Shown: positions 15,712 through 25,305, counted from the first letter of the stretch. The stretch is DNA of 55,829 nucleotides from Methylobacterium sp. WL119 (GCF_008039875.1 NZ_VRUU01000022.1:1-55829); one strand, 5' to 3'. The notes: generated by a model not told the origin, from the sequence alone. Translations and numbers: made by a program.

Positions 15712-16111
15712 CGTGGGTGCTCGTCTTGATCGGGCGGGCGCTCGGGCGCAGCCGCTCATGCCGGAGGAACCGGACTCACACCGTCCGCATTGCGAGGCTT
15801 CGTTGCCCAGCGTGCCGCGCATGGCGCAGCGCACCACCCCAAGCAGCAACCGTGCCAGACGCGGACGCGACGCCGGATGCCCCCGGCCTGATGAACCGGC
15901 GCTCCGGAGGGTCGAACCTTCGGGGTGCAATGGGCCCGGCGACGGGACGGCATGCGGCCGTCCCGCGAGCACCCGGTGCCGGGTTTCAGGGCAACGATGC
16001 CTGGGCAGGATGCGATCGCCGAAATCCACCCAATCCACGGGCATCCCGTGCGGGTGCATGGCCCGCGGATCAACCGATCACGTCTCCGAGATCGGATGCC
16101 GGATCGCAGCC
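15712..16111. other. 400-bp intergenic region with two tandem hairpins
   Basis: No gene is supportable here. Two stems lie close together: CGGGACGG (15943-15950) with CCGTCCCG (15958-15965), and ACCCGG TG CCGGGT (15971-15984). They lie downstream of the small secreted-protein gene on the minus strand and could end its transcript. The rest is upstream sequence of the NNP transporter with no clear promoter. Confidence 0.4.
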
Positions 16112-16375
16112 TCAATGGCAGGTGGTGATGGTCTTCACGATCCAGCCCTGCTCGGGCTGCCACAACTTGCGGCGGGCACGCGTGCAATCCGGCGGCGCGG
16201 TCCCCGCCGTCCAGGCGGCCTTCGGCTCGGACGCGTCCGGCTCGACGGTCTGGACCGGGCGCGGGCGCTCCGGACGCTTCGCGGCGTCCCGGGCGACGGC
16301 CGGGACCGCGACGACGCAGGCGAGCGCCAGGAGCGACGCCGCGAGGCGCGCGCGCAAGTTCGAAGCGGATGACAC
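16112..16375 (-). CDS. Small secreted hypothetical protein
   Basis: An 87-residue protein with a clear Sec signal peptide: a basic start, then ARLAASLLALACVVAVPAVA, cut near residue 28. The mature part is about 59 residues, Pro/Arg-rich at first. It ends in a compact block, DCTRARRKLWQPEQGWIVKT, followed by ITTCH. The two cysteines of the mature part could form a disulfide in the periplasm. I recall similar short RRKLW...TTC tails in methylobacterial hypothetical proteins but cannot verify it. No function is assigned. The gene stands alone between the NNP transporter and the L,D-transpeptidase. Confidence 0.6.
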   Translation of the reverse strand: MSSASNLRARLAASLLALACVVAVPAVARDAAKRPERPRPVQTVEPDASEPKAAWTAGTAPPDCTRARRKLWQPEQGWIVKTITTCH

Positions 16376-16820
16376 GGGTCGATGTCCGAAGATGGTGTGA
16401 TCTGCGATACTGTTGGCGCCAAGAGGGGCGACAAATCAATCGCGTCTCCGCAACTTGTCCCCGCTCTGCCGGGAACGATCGGGCATGGTAAAGGGCGGGT
16501 GCCGACGGGCGCCCGGATGCTGCCGTCCAGCTCTCGCCTCGCGTTCCGGCCACGCGCCCGCTCTACACTGCAGATCTCGCGACCCCGCAGATTCCGGGAA
16601 GACGAGAGCGCGCTCGGGGCCGACCGTTGCAAGGAATCGACGGCACGCGATGAAACGGCGTCCGGGACGCTGCGGAGGATGACGCGACGGGCCGGGACTT
16701 GCTAAGCCTTGGATCGTCACCACCGGATCGCGGCCGCCGCTGCACGACCGCGTGACTCAAGGTTCCGTGCCGGCCCCGCGCCGACCCGGGGACCTCGGAT
16801 CAAGGACGTTTCGAACCGCC
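16376..16820. other. 445-bp intergenic region, no supported gene
   Basis: The stretch separates the divergent small secreted-protein gene and L,D-transpeptidase gene. It contains several overlapping short open frames on both strands, none with a ribosome site and a recognisable product together. It must hold the promoters of both flanking genes, but I cannot place them with confidence. Confidence 0.4.
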
Positions 16821-17807
16821 ATGTCGAATACCCTGCGAAGCCTTCTGCTCGTCGGCGCGATGACCAGCCTCGCGAGCCTGTCCGCGACCGCGCCCGGTCA
16901 CGCCCAGGGACGGGGCGCCCTCGCCTCGAGCGCCATCGACGGCGTCGGCGACGACGACCGCCTGTTCCAGGACCAGACCGGCGCGCTCTACCGCCTCCGC
17001 GCCGGCCGCTACGAGCCCTATGCCGGCCGCGTCGAGTTCGGCCGCGCCGTTCCCGATCGCGCCGCGACGTCCGAGCGCCGCCTCGCCCCCGAGCGCCAGC
17101 AGCTCGCCGAGCGCCCGCCCGAGACGCTGGCCGAGAGCCCGGCCGACGCGCCCGCCGCGCCGCTCACCGTCGGGCCGAAGCCCGGCGCCAACCAGCTCTC
17201 CCCGGCCATGGCCGCCGCGATCAACCGGCCGATCGACAACGGCCCGATCAGCTACGACAAGGCCTATGCCGCGATCGCCGACGATGCGTTCCCGGTGGCG
17301 GCGTTCAACTGGAAGAAGACCAACCCGGCGTTCCTGCGCCAGGAGATCGCCTATACCGGGCCCTACGAGCCCGGCACGATCATCGTCGACCCGCGGGCGC
17401 ACCAGCTCACCCTCGTCCAGGCCGACGGCCGGGCGCGGCGCTACGGCGTCGGCGTGGGCAAGCAGGGCTTCTCGTGGTCGGGCACCGCCACGGTGAACCT
17501 GAAGCAGGCCTGGCCCGACTGGTACCCGCCCAAGGAGATGATCGCCCGGACGCCGCACCTCGCCCGCGAGGTCGACACGCTGCCGAGCGGCGTCGGCGTC
17601 CCCGGCGGCAACCGCAACCCGCTCGGCGCCCGGGCCATGTACCTGTGGCAGGGCAACAAGGACACGCTGTTCCGCATCCACGGCACCCTCGATCCGAACT
17701 CGATCGGCAAGAGCGTCTCGTCGGGCTGCATCCGCATGATCAATCAGGATGCGATCGACCTGTTCAGCCGCGTCAACGTCGGCACCAAGGTCGTCGTCCT
17801 GAACTGA
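16821..17807 (+). CDS. L,D-transpeptidase (YkuD domain), secreted
   Basis: A 328-residue exported enzyme. The signal peptide is SLLLVGAMTSLASLSATAPG with a cut near the HAQ-G site (about residue 30). A Pro/Ala/Glu-rich linker runs to about residue 130, and the YkuD catalytic domain fills the rest. The active-site signature is visible as RIHGTLDPNSIG and SVSSGCIRMINQDAIDLF, with the nucleophilic cysteine in SSGC. Such enzymes make 3-3 peptidoglycan cross-links or anchor proteins to peptidoglycan in the periplasm. The ATG at 16821 fits the signal peptide; an in-frame start at 16752 would add 23 residues before it. A bidirectional terminator follows, then convergent glpX. Confidence 0.92.
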   Translation: MSNTLRSLLLVGAMTSLASLSATAPGHAQGRGALASSAIDGVGDDDRLFQDQTGALYRLRAGRYEPYAGRVEFGRAVPDRAATSERRLAPERQQLAERPPETLAESPADAPAAPLTVGPKPGANQLSPAMAAAINRPIDNGPISYDKAYAAIADDAFPVAAFNWKKTNPAFLRQEIAYTGPYEPGTIIVDPRAHQLTLVQADGRARRYGVGVGKQGFSWSGTATVNLKQAWPDWYPPKEMIARTPHLAREVDTLPSGVGVPGGNRNPLGARAMYLWQGNKDTLFRIHGTLDPNSIGKSVSSGCIRMINQDAIDLFSRVNVGTKVVVLN

Positions 17808-17823
17808 TCGGGTAAACGACCGC

Positions 17824-17854
17824 GCCGTCCGCAGGGGAAGCCTCCGCGGACGGC
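17824..17854. terminator. Bidirectional hairpin terminator
   Basis: GCCGTCCGC (17824-17832) pairs exactly with GCGGACGGC (17846-17854), and AGG/CCT can extend the pairing inside the loop. It sits in the 59-nt gap between the convergent L,D-transpeptidase and glpX genes. There is no strong T-run. Confidence 0.6.
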
Positions 17855-17866
17855 GTTCGCGCATGC

Positions 17867-18862
17867 TCAGTCGACGTTGCGCTCCGTGCGGCGGTGCTCG
17901 CCGAGGATGCGCCGCACCGTGCCCGTGGCCGAGCGATAGACCACGGTCTCGGTCTCGATCACGCCGGGCCTGAAGCGCACGCCGCGCAGCAGCGCGCCGT
18001 CGGTGACGCCGGTCGCCGCCACGATGACGTCGCCCCGGGCGAGGTCGGTGAGCTCGTATTTCCGGTTCGGGTCGCCGATGCCCATGTCCTGCGCCCGCCG
18101 GCGCTTCTCGGGCGTGTCGAGGATCAGCCGGCCCTGCATCTGGCCGCCGATGCAGCGCAGCGCGCCGGCCGCGATCACGCCCTCGGGCGCCGCGCCGGTC
18201 CCGAGATAGATGTCGACGCCGGTCTCGTGGGGCGAGTTGGTGAAGATGATGCCGGCGATGTCGCCGTCCGAGATCAGGCGGACCCCGGCGCCCGCCGCGC
18301 GGATCGCGGCGACGAGGTCGGCGTGGCGCGGCCGGTCGAGGACGATCGCCACGATCTGCGATGCCGGCACGCTCTTGGCGCGGGCGAGCGCAGCGATGTT
18401 GTCGGCGGGGCTGGCGTCGAGGTCGACGATCCCCGGCGGATAGCCCGGGCCGATCGCGATCTTCTGCATGTAGACGTCGGGGGCGGCGAGGAGCGAGCCG
18501 CGCTCGGCCATCGCCATGATCGCGATGGCGCCCGGCATGTCCTTGGCGCACAGGGTCGTACCCTCCAGCGGATCGACCGCGAGGTCGACGCGCGGCCCGC
18601 CGCCGCTGCCGAGGCGCTCGCCGATGAACAGCATCGGCGCCTGGTCGCGCTCGCCCTCGCCGATCACCACGGTGCCGTCGATCGGCAGCGCGTTGAGCTC
18701 GGCCCGCATCGCGTCGACGGCGGCCTGGTCGGCGGCCTTCTCGTTGCCCTGCCCGCGCAGGGCCGCCGCGGCGATGGCCGCGCGTTCGGTCACGCGCGCG
18801 AGTTCGAGGGTGAGCGTGCGCGCGACGACGCTCCGCGAGCCCTGCATGAGCGCCTCGTCCAT
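17867..18862 (-). CDS. glpX: Class II fructose-1,6-bisphosphatase GlpX
   Basis: A 331-residue cytosolic phosphatase that hydrolyses fructose-1,6-bisphosphate to fructose-6-phosphate, a gluconeogenic and Calvin-type step that may also act on sedoheptulose-bisphosphate. Metal-site motifs VVIGEGERDQAPML and VDLAVDPLEGTTLCA are intact, as are LISDGDIAG and GTGAAPEGVI. The length is normal. It follows hom on the same strand after 147 nt. A hom-glpX neighbourhood is common in Rhizobiales. An AT-rich patch at about 18940-18990 in that gap may hold its own promoter. It is convergent with the L,D-transpeptidase. Confidence 0.95.
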   Translation of the reverse strand: MDEALMQGSRSVVARTLTLELARVTERAAIAAAALRGQGNEKAADQAAVDAMRAELNALPIDGTVVIGEGERDQAPMLFIGERLGSGGGPRVDLAVDPLEGTTLCAKDMPGAIAIMAMAERGSLLAAPDVYMQKIAIGPGYPPGIVDLDASPADNIAALARAKSVPASQIVAIVLDRPRHADLVAAIRAAGAGVRLISDGDIAGIIFTNSPHETGVDIYLGTGAAPEGVIAAGALRCIGGQMQGRLILDTPEKRRRAQDMGIGDPNRKYELTDLARGDVIVAATGVTDGALLRGVRFRPGVIETETVVYRSATGTVRRILGEHRRTERNVD

Positions 18863-19009
18863 CGTTTCCCAAGCCCTTCCCGCGGCCCGAACGTTTTCGG
18901 TGCCCTGCTCCTACAGCTTAGCGCAGGCAGGATGCACGAAAATAACTCAGGTTTCCGAATTTCCAGCGAAGAGGAACGATAGTGCTTATCCTTCGAGCGC
19001 CGAGGAGGC

Positions 19010-20332
19010 TTATTCCCGCTCGATTCGGATGAGCTGCGGCGCCTCAGCCAGCAGCCCGTCGGCGGCGATGGCGTCGAGCGCCGCGCGGATGTTGCCCTCC
19101 GTCGCGGCGTAGGTGATCAGCACCAGCGGCACCGGCTGCCCGGAGCGCCCGTGCGGATCGCTCTCCGCCGTCTCCCCGGTGCGGCGCTGCAGGATGCTCT
19201 CCAATGAGATCTCGCGCTCGGCCATGCGGGTGGCCACGCCCGCCGCGACGCCGGGCCGGTTGTGGACCGTGAGGCGGATGTAATAGCCGCCCTCGTGGCG
19301 CTGCATCTCGACCCGCTCGGCGGGGCGCAGCTGCGCGGTCGGGCAGCCGAAGGTCGGGCGGGTCAGGCCGGCGGCGAGGTCGGCGATGTCGGCGACGACC
19401 GCCGACGCCGTGGCCTCGCCGCCGGCGCCCGGGCCGATCAGGGTCAGCTCGCCGACGGCGTCCGCGTCGATCGTCACCGCGTTCGTCACGCCCATCACCT
19501 GGGCGATGCTGGAGGATTTCGGCACCATGGTCGGGTGCACGCGCTGCTCGATCCCGGCCTCCGTCGCCTGCGCGACGCCGAGCAGCTTGATCCGGTAGCC
19601 GAGCTCCTCGGCCATCAGCAGGTCCAGCGGCTTCACGCCGGAGATGCCCTCGACCGAGACGCCCTCGGCGTCGATCGCGGTGCCGAAGGCGAGGCTCGTC
19701 AGGATCGCGAGCTTGTGGGCGGTGTCGAAGCCCTCGACGTCGAAGGTCGGGTCGGCCTCGGCGTAGCCCAGCGCCTGCGCGTCCTTGAGGCAGGCCTCGA
19801 AGGTCAGGCCCTCGCGCTCCATCCGGGTGAGGATGTAGTTGCAGGTGCCGTTCATGATCCCGTAGACGCGGCTCACCGCGTTGCCGGCCAGCCCCTCGCG
19901 CAGCGCCTTGATCACCGGGATGCCGCCGGCGACCGCCGCCTCGTAGGCTAGGGCCACGCCCGCGGTCTCGGCGGACGTCGCCAGCGCCGCGCCGTGCAGG
20001 GCGAGCAGCGCCTTGTTCGCGGTGACGACCGGCTTGCCGGCGGCGAGCGCCGCCTCGACGACCGCCTTGGCCGGCCCTTCCGAACCGCCGATCAGCTCGA
20101 CCACGCAGTCGACCTCGGCCGAGCGCGCCATCTCCACCGGGTCGTCGAACCAGTGCAGCCCGGCGACGTCGAACCCGCGGTCGCGCGTCCGGTCGCGGGA
20201 GGAGACCGCGACGACGCGGATGTCGCGGCCGGTGGCGGCGGCGAGCGCCGCCGAGCGGCGCGCGATCATGCGGACGACGGCGGCACCGACCGTGCCGAGA
20301 CCGGCGACACCGAGGCGGAAGCTCTGGGACAT
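19010..20332 (-). CDS. hom: Homoserine dehydrogenase
   Basis: A 440-residue monofunctional enzyme reducing aspartate semialdehyde to homoserine with NAD(P)H, for threonine and methionine synthesis. The Rossmann motif is GVAGLGTVGAAVVRM at the N-terminus. The catalytic core shows VVTANKALLALHG, YGIMNGTCNYILTRMEREG and EADPTFDVEGFDTAHKLAIL, with its active-site lysine. A C-terminal ACT domain (LTVHNRPGVAAGVATRMAER, from about residue 350) gives threonine feedback control, as in the family. The ATG at 20330-20332 opens MSQSFRLGVAG; upstream codons in frame are low-complexity. It precedes glpX on the same strand. Confidence 0.96.
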   Translation of the reverse strand: MSQSFRLGVAGLGTVGAAVVRMIARRSAALAAATGRDIRVVAVSSRDRTRDRGFDVAGLHWFDDPVEMARSAEVDCVVELIGGSEGPAKAVVEAALAAGKPVVTANKALLALHGAALATSAETAGVALAYEAAVAGGIPVIKALREGLAGNAVSRVYGIMNGTCNYILTRMEREGLTFEACLKDAQALGYAEADPTFDVEGFDTAHKLAILTSLAFGTAIDAEGVSVEGISGVKPLDLLMAEELGYRIKLLGVAQATEAGIEQRVHPTMVPKSSSIAQVMGVTNAVTIDADAVGELTLIGPGAGGEATASAVVADIADLAAGLTRPTFGCPTAQLRPAERVEMQRHEGGYYIRLTVHNRPGVAAGVATRMAEREISLESILQRRTGETAESDPHGRSGQPVPLVLITYAATEGNIRAALDAIAADGLLAEAPQLIRIERE

Positions 20333-20501
20333 GCTGGTTTTCGTAGCCTTCTGCCCTGCGCCGTCGGCGGCCTGTCGGCCAGCGCGGACGGGCGCGGGGT
20401 ACGCCGCGCGCCCCATCGGCTGCGGCGGCGTCCTTCTGCCTCGATTTGCCGGGAGGCGCAAGAAATCGGCCGGTCGCGCGGTCGTCTCCGGGCGCCCCCC
20501 G

Positions 20502-21182
20502 TCACCGGCGGCGCGACGCCGCCCGATGCCGCACGGCGGCGACGACCAGGCCGAAGAGGATGCCGGCATTCAGCAGGTGCCAGAGGGCGTGGGTGCCGAC
20601 GGGCACGCGCGCGCAGACGCTGCGGTCCATCGTGCGCAGGGCGAGTGAGACGCCGAACAGGAGCGCCAGCGCGGCGAGCCGCCGGGCGGTCGACGACGGG
20701 TCGCCGAGCCATCGCAGCCCGACCGCGACGCCGAGGAGCGCCAGCACGGCCGGCAGGTAGTCGACCGAGCCGTCGGTGAGGGCCTCGACCGAGCGCCCGG
20801 CGGCGGCATCGAGGGCGGGGACGAGCCCGAAGCCGAAGCCCGCGAACGCCAGGGTCGCCGCCGCCGCCGCCTCGAGCCCGAATCGCAGGAACCGCACCAT
20901 CGCCAGGAAGAAGTAGGCGTGGATGAACACGGCGATCGGCACCACGTCGGCGAGCATCGCCCAGCGCACGGCGAGGGTGTGGAACAGGAAGGATCCGACG
21001 CCGACGATTGCCGTCAGGAGCGCGAGAGCGGCGGCGGGCCGATCGTCCACCGTGCGGGCACGCCGGAACGCGACGGTGCCGGCGACGAGGAAGGCGGCGT
21101 TGGAGACGGCGTTGACCGGCTCGGCCCAGAACGCCGGGCTCCCGCGCTCGCAATAGCCGGCGATCGGCTCGAACCAGTCCAC
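20502..21182 (-). CDS. Ceramidase-like membrane protein (CREST superfamily)
   Basis: A 226-residue protein with about seven hydrophobic helices. The N-terminus DWFEPIAGYCERGSPAFWAE and NAVSNAAFLVAG are typical of bacterial alkaline-ceramidase-like proteins. The zinc-site histidines and serine expected of the CREST superfamily appear in GSFLFHTLAVRWAMLADVVP and THALWHLLNAGI. Family members are membrane hydrolases acting on lipid amides; in bacteria the substrate is mostly unproven. The start is a GTG (21180-21182) with GAGG upstream. It lies 169 nt before the hom start and is divergent from xth. An OlsB-like lipid acyltransferase occurs about 5 kb away, but a link is speculative. Confidence 0.78.
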   Translation of the reverse strand: MDWFEPIAGYCERGSPAFWAEPVNAVSNAAFLVAGTVAFRRARTVDDRPAAALALLTAIVGVGSFLFHTLAVRWAMLADVVPIAVFIHAYFFLAMVRFLRFGLEAAAAATLAFAGFGFGLVPALDAAAGRSVEALTDGSVDYLPAVLALLGVAVGLRWLGDPSSTARRLAALALLFGVSLALRTMDRSVCARVPVGTHALWHLLNAGILFGLVVAAVRHRAASRRR

Positions 21183-21283
21183 CGGCGACCTCGTTGCGGG
21201 ACGGACGACGATGCGTCCGGCCTTCCGCTTGTCAGGGCGGTGCGAAGGCCCGATGACGGGCTCCGCTCTCCAGGACGCCAGCG

Positions 21284-22078
21284 ATGCGCATCACCACGTG
21301 GAACGTCAATTCGATCAAGCAGCGGGTCGGGCACCTGCTCGCCTTCCTCGACGAGGCCAAGCCGGACGTGGTCTGCCTGCAGGAGCTGAAGTGCCAGGAG
21401 GAGGCGTTTCCGCGCGCCGAGATCGAGGCTGCGGGCTACGCCGTCGAGGCCGTGGGCCAGAAGGCCTATAACGGGGTCGCGCTGCTGGTGCGCGCGCCGC
21501 TGACCTACGATCCGGAGACCGTTCTGCGCGCGCTTCCGGGCGACGCCGAGGACGAGCAGTCCCGCTACGTCGAGGCGCTGGTCGCCGGGGACGGCGTCGC
21601 GCCGGTTCGGGTGGCCTCGATCTACCTGCCGAACGGCAACCCGGTGGCGAGCCCGAAATACCCCTACAAGCTCGCCTTCCTCGAGCGCCTGCGCCTGCAT
21701 GCCCGCGCGCGGATGCGCGAGGAGACCGCCCTGGTGCTGGCCGGCGACTACAACGTCATTCCCGAGCCGGAGGATGCGGCCGAGCCCGCGGCCTGGGCCG
21801 ACGACGCGCTCTACCTGCCCACGACGCGCGCGGCGTTCCGGTCGCTCCTCGCCGAGGGGCTGACCGACGCGGTCCGCGCCTGCGACCCGCGCCCCGGCCT
21901 CTACAGCTTCTGGGACTACCAGGCTGCCGCCTGGTCGCGGAACTTCGGCATCCGCATCGACCACCTGCTGCTCTCGCCCCAGGCCGCCGACCGCCTGGTT
22001 GCGGCCTCGGTGCAGAAGCACCTGCGCGGATTGGAGAAACCATCGGACCACGTGCCCGTGACGGTGGAGCTGACGTGA
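21284..22078 (+). CDS. xth: Exodeoxyribonuclease III
   Basis: A 264-residue AP endonuclease and 3'-5' exonuclease for base-excision repair. All catalytic landmarks are present: TWNVNS (Asn7), CLQELK (Glu34), GDYNVIPEPED (metal aspartate and asparagine), NFGIRIDHLLLS and the terminal SDHVPVTVEL histidine. The start is the ATG giving MRITTWNVNS, the standard N-terminus. It is divergent from the ceramidase-like gene and is followed after 138 nt by the DUF2252 gene. The single xth with RIDHLLLS places it in the ordinary XthA family and not in the plant-like ExoA branch with an extra domain. Confidence 0.96.
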   Translation: MRITTWNVNSIKQRVGHLLAFLDEAKPDVVCLQELKCQEEAFPRAEIEAAGYAVEAVGQKAYNGVALLVRAPLTYDPETVLRALPGDAEDEQSRYVEALVAGDGVAPVRVASIYLPNGNPVASPKYPYKLAFLERLRLHARARMREETALVLAGDYNVIPEPEDAAEPAAWADDALYLPTTRAAFRSLLAEGLTDAVRACDPRPGLYSFWDYQAAAWSRNFGIRIDHLLLSPQAADRLVAASVQKHLRGLEKPSDHVPVTVELT

Positions 22079-22216
22079 AGGCCGGATCGGCCCGGCGTCC
22101 GATATCGTAACCCTTCCGCGCTACGCCCCACGGATTCGATGGCGACATAATCCCCGCCGCCGCAACGAACTTATGCGGTCAAGGTTGTCCCCGGTCGATC
22201 GGAGTCGCAGGCAGCC

Positions 22217-23728
22217 ATGGAACGACCGAACCCCATCCACGGCGAGGACGCGTCCGCCGGCGCCGAGACCGGCCAGGACCACGCGGCCGCGGACGAGGCC
22301 GCCGAAGCCGGCGTCCTGGAGCCGCTGGCCGACTACCCGCACATCGATCTCCGCGCCGGCGGCGAGCCCTGGGACAAGCGCCGCGCCGCCGGCAAGCGCC
22401 TGCGCGAGGTGGTGGACCATGCAGCTCACGCCGCCCTCGACCTGCCCGCCGACCGGCCCGATCCGGTCGACCTGATCGCGGGCGCTCACGAGGGCCGGCA
22501 ACCCGAGCTGGTGCCGCTGCGCGTCGCCCGCATGGCGAGCTCGCCCTTCGCCTTCCTGCGCGGGGCGGCCCACGTCATGGCCTGGGATCTCGCGCACAGC
22601 CCGCGCAGCGAGATCATGGTGGTGATGAACGGCGACGCGCACATCTCGAATTTCGGCCTGTTCGGGACGCCGCAGGGCGACGTCGTGCTCGATCTCAACG
22701 ATTTCGACGAGGTCACGATCGGCCCCTGGGAGTGGGACCTGAAGCGCCTCGTCGCCAGCATCGAGGTCGCGGCCCGCGAGGACGGGGTGCCCGCCGACCA
22801 GCGCCGGCAGGCGGTGATGGCCGCCGTCGGCGGCTACCAGCACACGATGCTGGACCTCGCGCCGCAGGGGTCCCTCGACGTCTGGCAGCAGGCCACCCGC
22901 GCCGACGAGCTCGATTTCTCCGGCGTCCGCATCGACGAGGCGTCCCAGGCCGTCGTGCGCAAGGCGGTGGAGAAGGCGCGCAAGAAGAACAACCAGAGCC
23001 TGCTCGCCCGCGTCGGCGAGCGCCGCGTCGACGGAGGCTGGCGCTTCCGCGAGGACGCCCCGATCCTCACGCGCGTCGACGACGACACCCGCGAGTCGGT
23101 GATCACCGGGCTCGAGCACTACGCCGAGACGCTGCCGCGCGAGCGCCGGTTCATGCTGAGCCGCTACCACGTGGTCGACGTCGCCCACCGCGTCGTCGGG
23201 GTCGGCAGCGTCGGGACCCGCGCCTACGTGGCGCTGCTCTGCGGCAACTCGGACCAGGACGTGCTCTTCCTGCAGGTGAAGGAGGCGGTGCGCCCGGCCC
23301 ACGCCCCCTACCTGCCCGGCATGCCGGAGCCCTATGCCAGCCACGAGGGCGAGCGGGTGATCTACGGCCAGCGCCTGCTCCAGGGCGTCGGCGACCCGCT
23401 GCTCGGCTGGACCACGATCACCGACCGCCCATTCTACGTGCGGCAGATGAAGAACATGAAGGGCGAGATCCCGGTCTCCTGCATGACCGGGCAGCCGCTG
23501 CTGTACTTCTCCTGGGCCTACGGCGCGCTGCTCGCCCGCGCGCATGCCCGCACCGGCGACGCGGCGGCCATCGCCGGCTATTGCGGCAAGGACCGCCACG
23601 CCGACCTGCGCGAGGCGCTGGCCGACTGGGCGCACGCCTACGGCGACCGGAACGCGGCGGACTACCAGGCCTTCCTTGCCGCGATCGAGGCGGGCCGGCT
23701 CGAGGCGGCACCCGATCCCTGCCTGTGA
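22217..23728 (+). CDS. DUF2252 family protein
   Basis: A 503-residue protein of the uncharacterised DUF2252 family. The core signature is present: RGAAHVMAWDL, then VVMNGDAHISNFGLFGTPQ, then DLNDFDEVTIGPWEWDLKRL. The spacing of the GDAH..N and the D-F-D motif is reminiscent of the catalytic and metal loops of aminoglycoside-phosphotransferase-like kinases. A kinase-like fold is therefore plausible but not proven. The first about 45 residues are acidic, Ala/Glu-rich and probably disordered. It follows xth on the same strand; no ligand or partner is suggested by context. It is convergent with the HerA-like ATPase gene, 32 nt away. Confidence 0.85.
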   Translation: MERPNPIHGEDASAGAETGQDHAAADEAAEAGVLEPLADYPHIDLRAGGEPWDKRRAAGKRLREVVDHAAHAALDLPADRPDPVDLIAGAHEGRQPELVPLRVARMASSPFAFLRGAAHVMAWDLAHSPRSEIMVVMNGDAHISNFGLFGTPQGDVVLDLNDFDEVTIGPWEWDLKRLVASIEVAAREDGVPADQRRQAVMAAVGGYQHTMLDLAPQGSLDVWQQATRADELDFSGVRIDEASQAVVRKAVEKARKKNNQSLLARVGERRVDGGWRFREDAPILTRVDDDTRESVITGLEHYAETLPRERRFMLSRYHVVDVAHRVVGVGSVGTRAYVALLCGNSDQDVLFLQVKEAVRPAHAPYLPGMPEPYASHEGERVIYGQRLLQGVGDPLLGWTTITDRPFYVRQMKNMKGEIPVSCMTGQPLLYFSWAYGALLARAHARTGDAAAIAGYCGKDRHADLREALADWAHAYGDRNAADYQAFLAAIEAGRLEAAPDPCL

Positions 23729-23760
23729 CCCGGCGCGGCCCGCGCCGCGCCCGCTCCCTG

Positions 23761-25305
23761 CTACCGCTTCGTCAGCCCGCCGAGCACGTTGCGCAGGATC
23801 GCGTTGCCGACTTGGGTGCCGACGCTTCGCGCCATGGAGCGCGCCGCGTTCGACACGACCTGCTCGGCAAGGCTCTGCGGCGCTTTGCGGCCCCCCTTGC
23901 CGCCACCCTTGGCGGCGGGCGTGCCGAACACGCTGCCCATGATGCCGCCGAGGAACCCGCCGAGGCCGCCTTCCGAGGCCTGCGCCGCTTCCGCTGGGGC
24001 GGCGTCGAGATTCTTGCGCTTGGCCAGCATCTCGTAGGCGCTCTCGCTGTCGATCGCCGCATCGTACTTGCCGCGCAGGGGGCTCCGGGCGATCAGGTCG
24101 GCGCGCTCGGCCGGCGTCAGCGGGCCGACGCGCCCCTGGGGCGGCGCGATCAGGGCGCGCTCGACCACCGAGGGCGTGCCCTTCGGCTCCAGGAAGCTGA
24201 CCAGGGCCTCGCCGACGCCGAGCTGGGTGATCGCCTCCGCGACGTCGAAGCCGGGATTCTGCCGAAAGGTCTCCGCGGCGGCCTTCACCGCACGCTGGTC
24301 GCGGGGAGTGAAGGCGCGCAGCGCGTGCTGGACCCGGTTGCCGAGCTGGCCCAGCACCGTCTCGGGCACGTCGAGGGGGTTCTGCGTCACGAAGTAGACG
24401 CCGACGCCCTTCGAGCGGATCAGCCGCACCACCTGCTCGACCGCGTCCAGCAGCGCCTTCGGCGCATCGTTGAACAGCAGGTGCGCCTCGTCGAAGAAGA
24501 ACACCAGCTTCGGCTTGTCCAGGTCGCCCACCTCGGGCAGCTGCTCGAACAGCTCGGAGAGCATCCACAGCAGGAACGAGGCGTAGAGCCGGGGCCGCTG
24601 CATCAGCTTGTCGGCGGCCAGGATGTTGACGACGCCGCGCCCGTCGCGGTCGGTCCGCATGAAGTCCTCGAGGTTGAGGGCCGGCTCGCCGAAGAACCGG
24701 TCGGCGTTCTGGTTCTCGAGCATCAGGAGCTGGCGCTGGATCGCGCCGACCGACGCCGCCGAGACGTTGCCGTACTGGCCGGAGATCGTCTTGAGGTTCT
24801 CCGAGCAGAAGGCCAGCAGCGCGCGCAGGTCCTTCAGGTCGATCACCGGCCACTGGTTCTCGTCGGCGACGCGGAAGGCGATGTTGAGGACGCCCTCCTG
24901 CGTGTCGTTGAGCTCGAGCAGCCGCGCCAGCAGCAGCGGCCCCATCTCGGTCACGGTGCAGCGGATCGGATGGCCCTGCTCGCCGAACAGGTCCCAGAAC
25001 ACGGTCGGGAAGCGGTCGGGCTCGTAGGCGATGCCGAGTTCCTCGGCGCGCTTGACGAAGACGGGCTTGGATTCCCCGGCCGCCGCCAGGCCCGAGAGGT
25101 CGCCCTTCACGTCCGCCGCGAAGACCGGGACGCCGGCATTGGAGAAGCCCTCGGCCATCACCTGCAGCGTCACGGTCTTGCCGGTGCCGGTCGCGCCGGC
25201 CACCAGCCCGTGCCGGTTGGCGAGCTTGAGCGTCAGCACCTCGGGCTTCGGCGCGCCGGTCTTCGGGATGCTTTTTCCAACGAGGATGCTGCCGTCGCCC
25301 GCCAT
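23761..25305 (-). CDS. HerA-like ATPase, DUF853 (YjgR) family
   Basis: A 514-residue P-loop ATPase of the HerA/FtsK superclass. Walker A is [16 protein letters not shown] (about residue 35), Walker B is [16 protein letters not shown], and the sensor strand is [20 protein letters not shown]. Family proteins resemble bipolar DNA helicases, but the cellular role of DUF853 proteins is unknown. A Gly-rich stretch ([17 protein letters not shown], about residue 450) and a basic tail follow the ATPase core. The ATG at 25303-25305 gives [12 protein letters not shown], the usual N-terminus; an in-frame GTG lies 24 nt upstream. It is divergent from the small DUF2267-like gene. Confidence 0.9.
   Translation of the reverse strand: MAGDGSILVGKSIPKTGAPKPEVLTLKLANRHGLVAGATGTGKTVTLQVMAEGFSNAGVPVFAADVKGDLSGLAAAGESKPVFVKRAEELGIAYEPDRFPTVFWDLFGEQGHPIRCTVTEMGPLLLARLLELNDTQEGVLNIAFRVADENQWPVIDLKDLRALLAFCSENLKTISGQYGNVSAASVGAIQRQLLMLENQNADRFFGEPALNLEDFMRTDRDGRGVVNILAADKLMQRPRLYASFLLWMLSELFEQLPEVGDLDKPKLVFFFDEAHLLFNDAPKALLDAVEQVVRLIRSKGVGVYFVTQNPLDVPETVLGQLGNRVQHALRAFTPRDQRAVKAAAETFRQNPGFDVAEAITQLGVGEALVSFLEPKGTPSVVERALIAPPQGRVGPLTPAERADLIARSPLRGKYDAAIDSESAYEMLAKRKNLDAAPAEAAQASEGGLGGFLGGIMGSVFGTPAAKGGGKGGRKAPQSLAEQVVSNAARSMARSVGTQVGNAILRNVLGGLTKR

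Noticed and set aside
14440..15729. 429-codon plus-strand frame opposite the NNP transporter
   Set aside because: Shadow frame of highly charged low-complexity sequence; the minus strand encodes a clear membrane transporter with its own terminator.
16382..16705. 107-codon open frame in the gap before the L,D-transpeptidase
   Set aside because: No ribosome site, no recognisable family, and an overlapping open frame exists on the other strand; coding is not supported.
22121..24853. 910-codon minus-strand frame across the DUF2252 and DUF853 genes
   Set aside because: It is a shadow frame: it runs antisense to the DUF2252 gene and out of frame with DUF853, and shows no domain.
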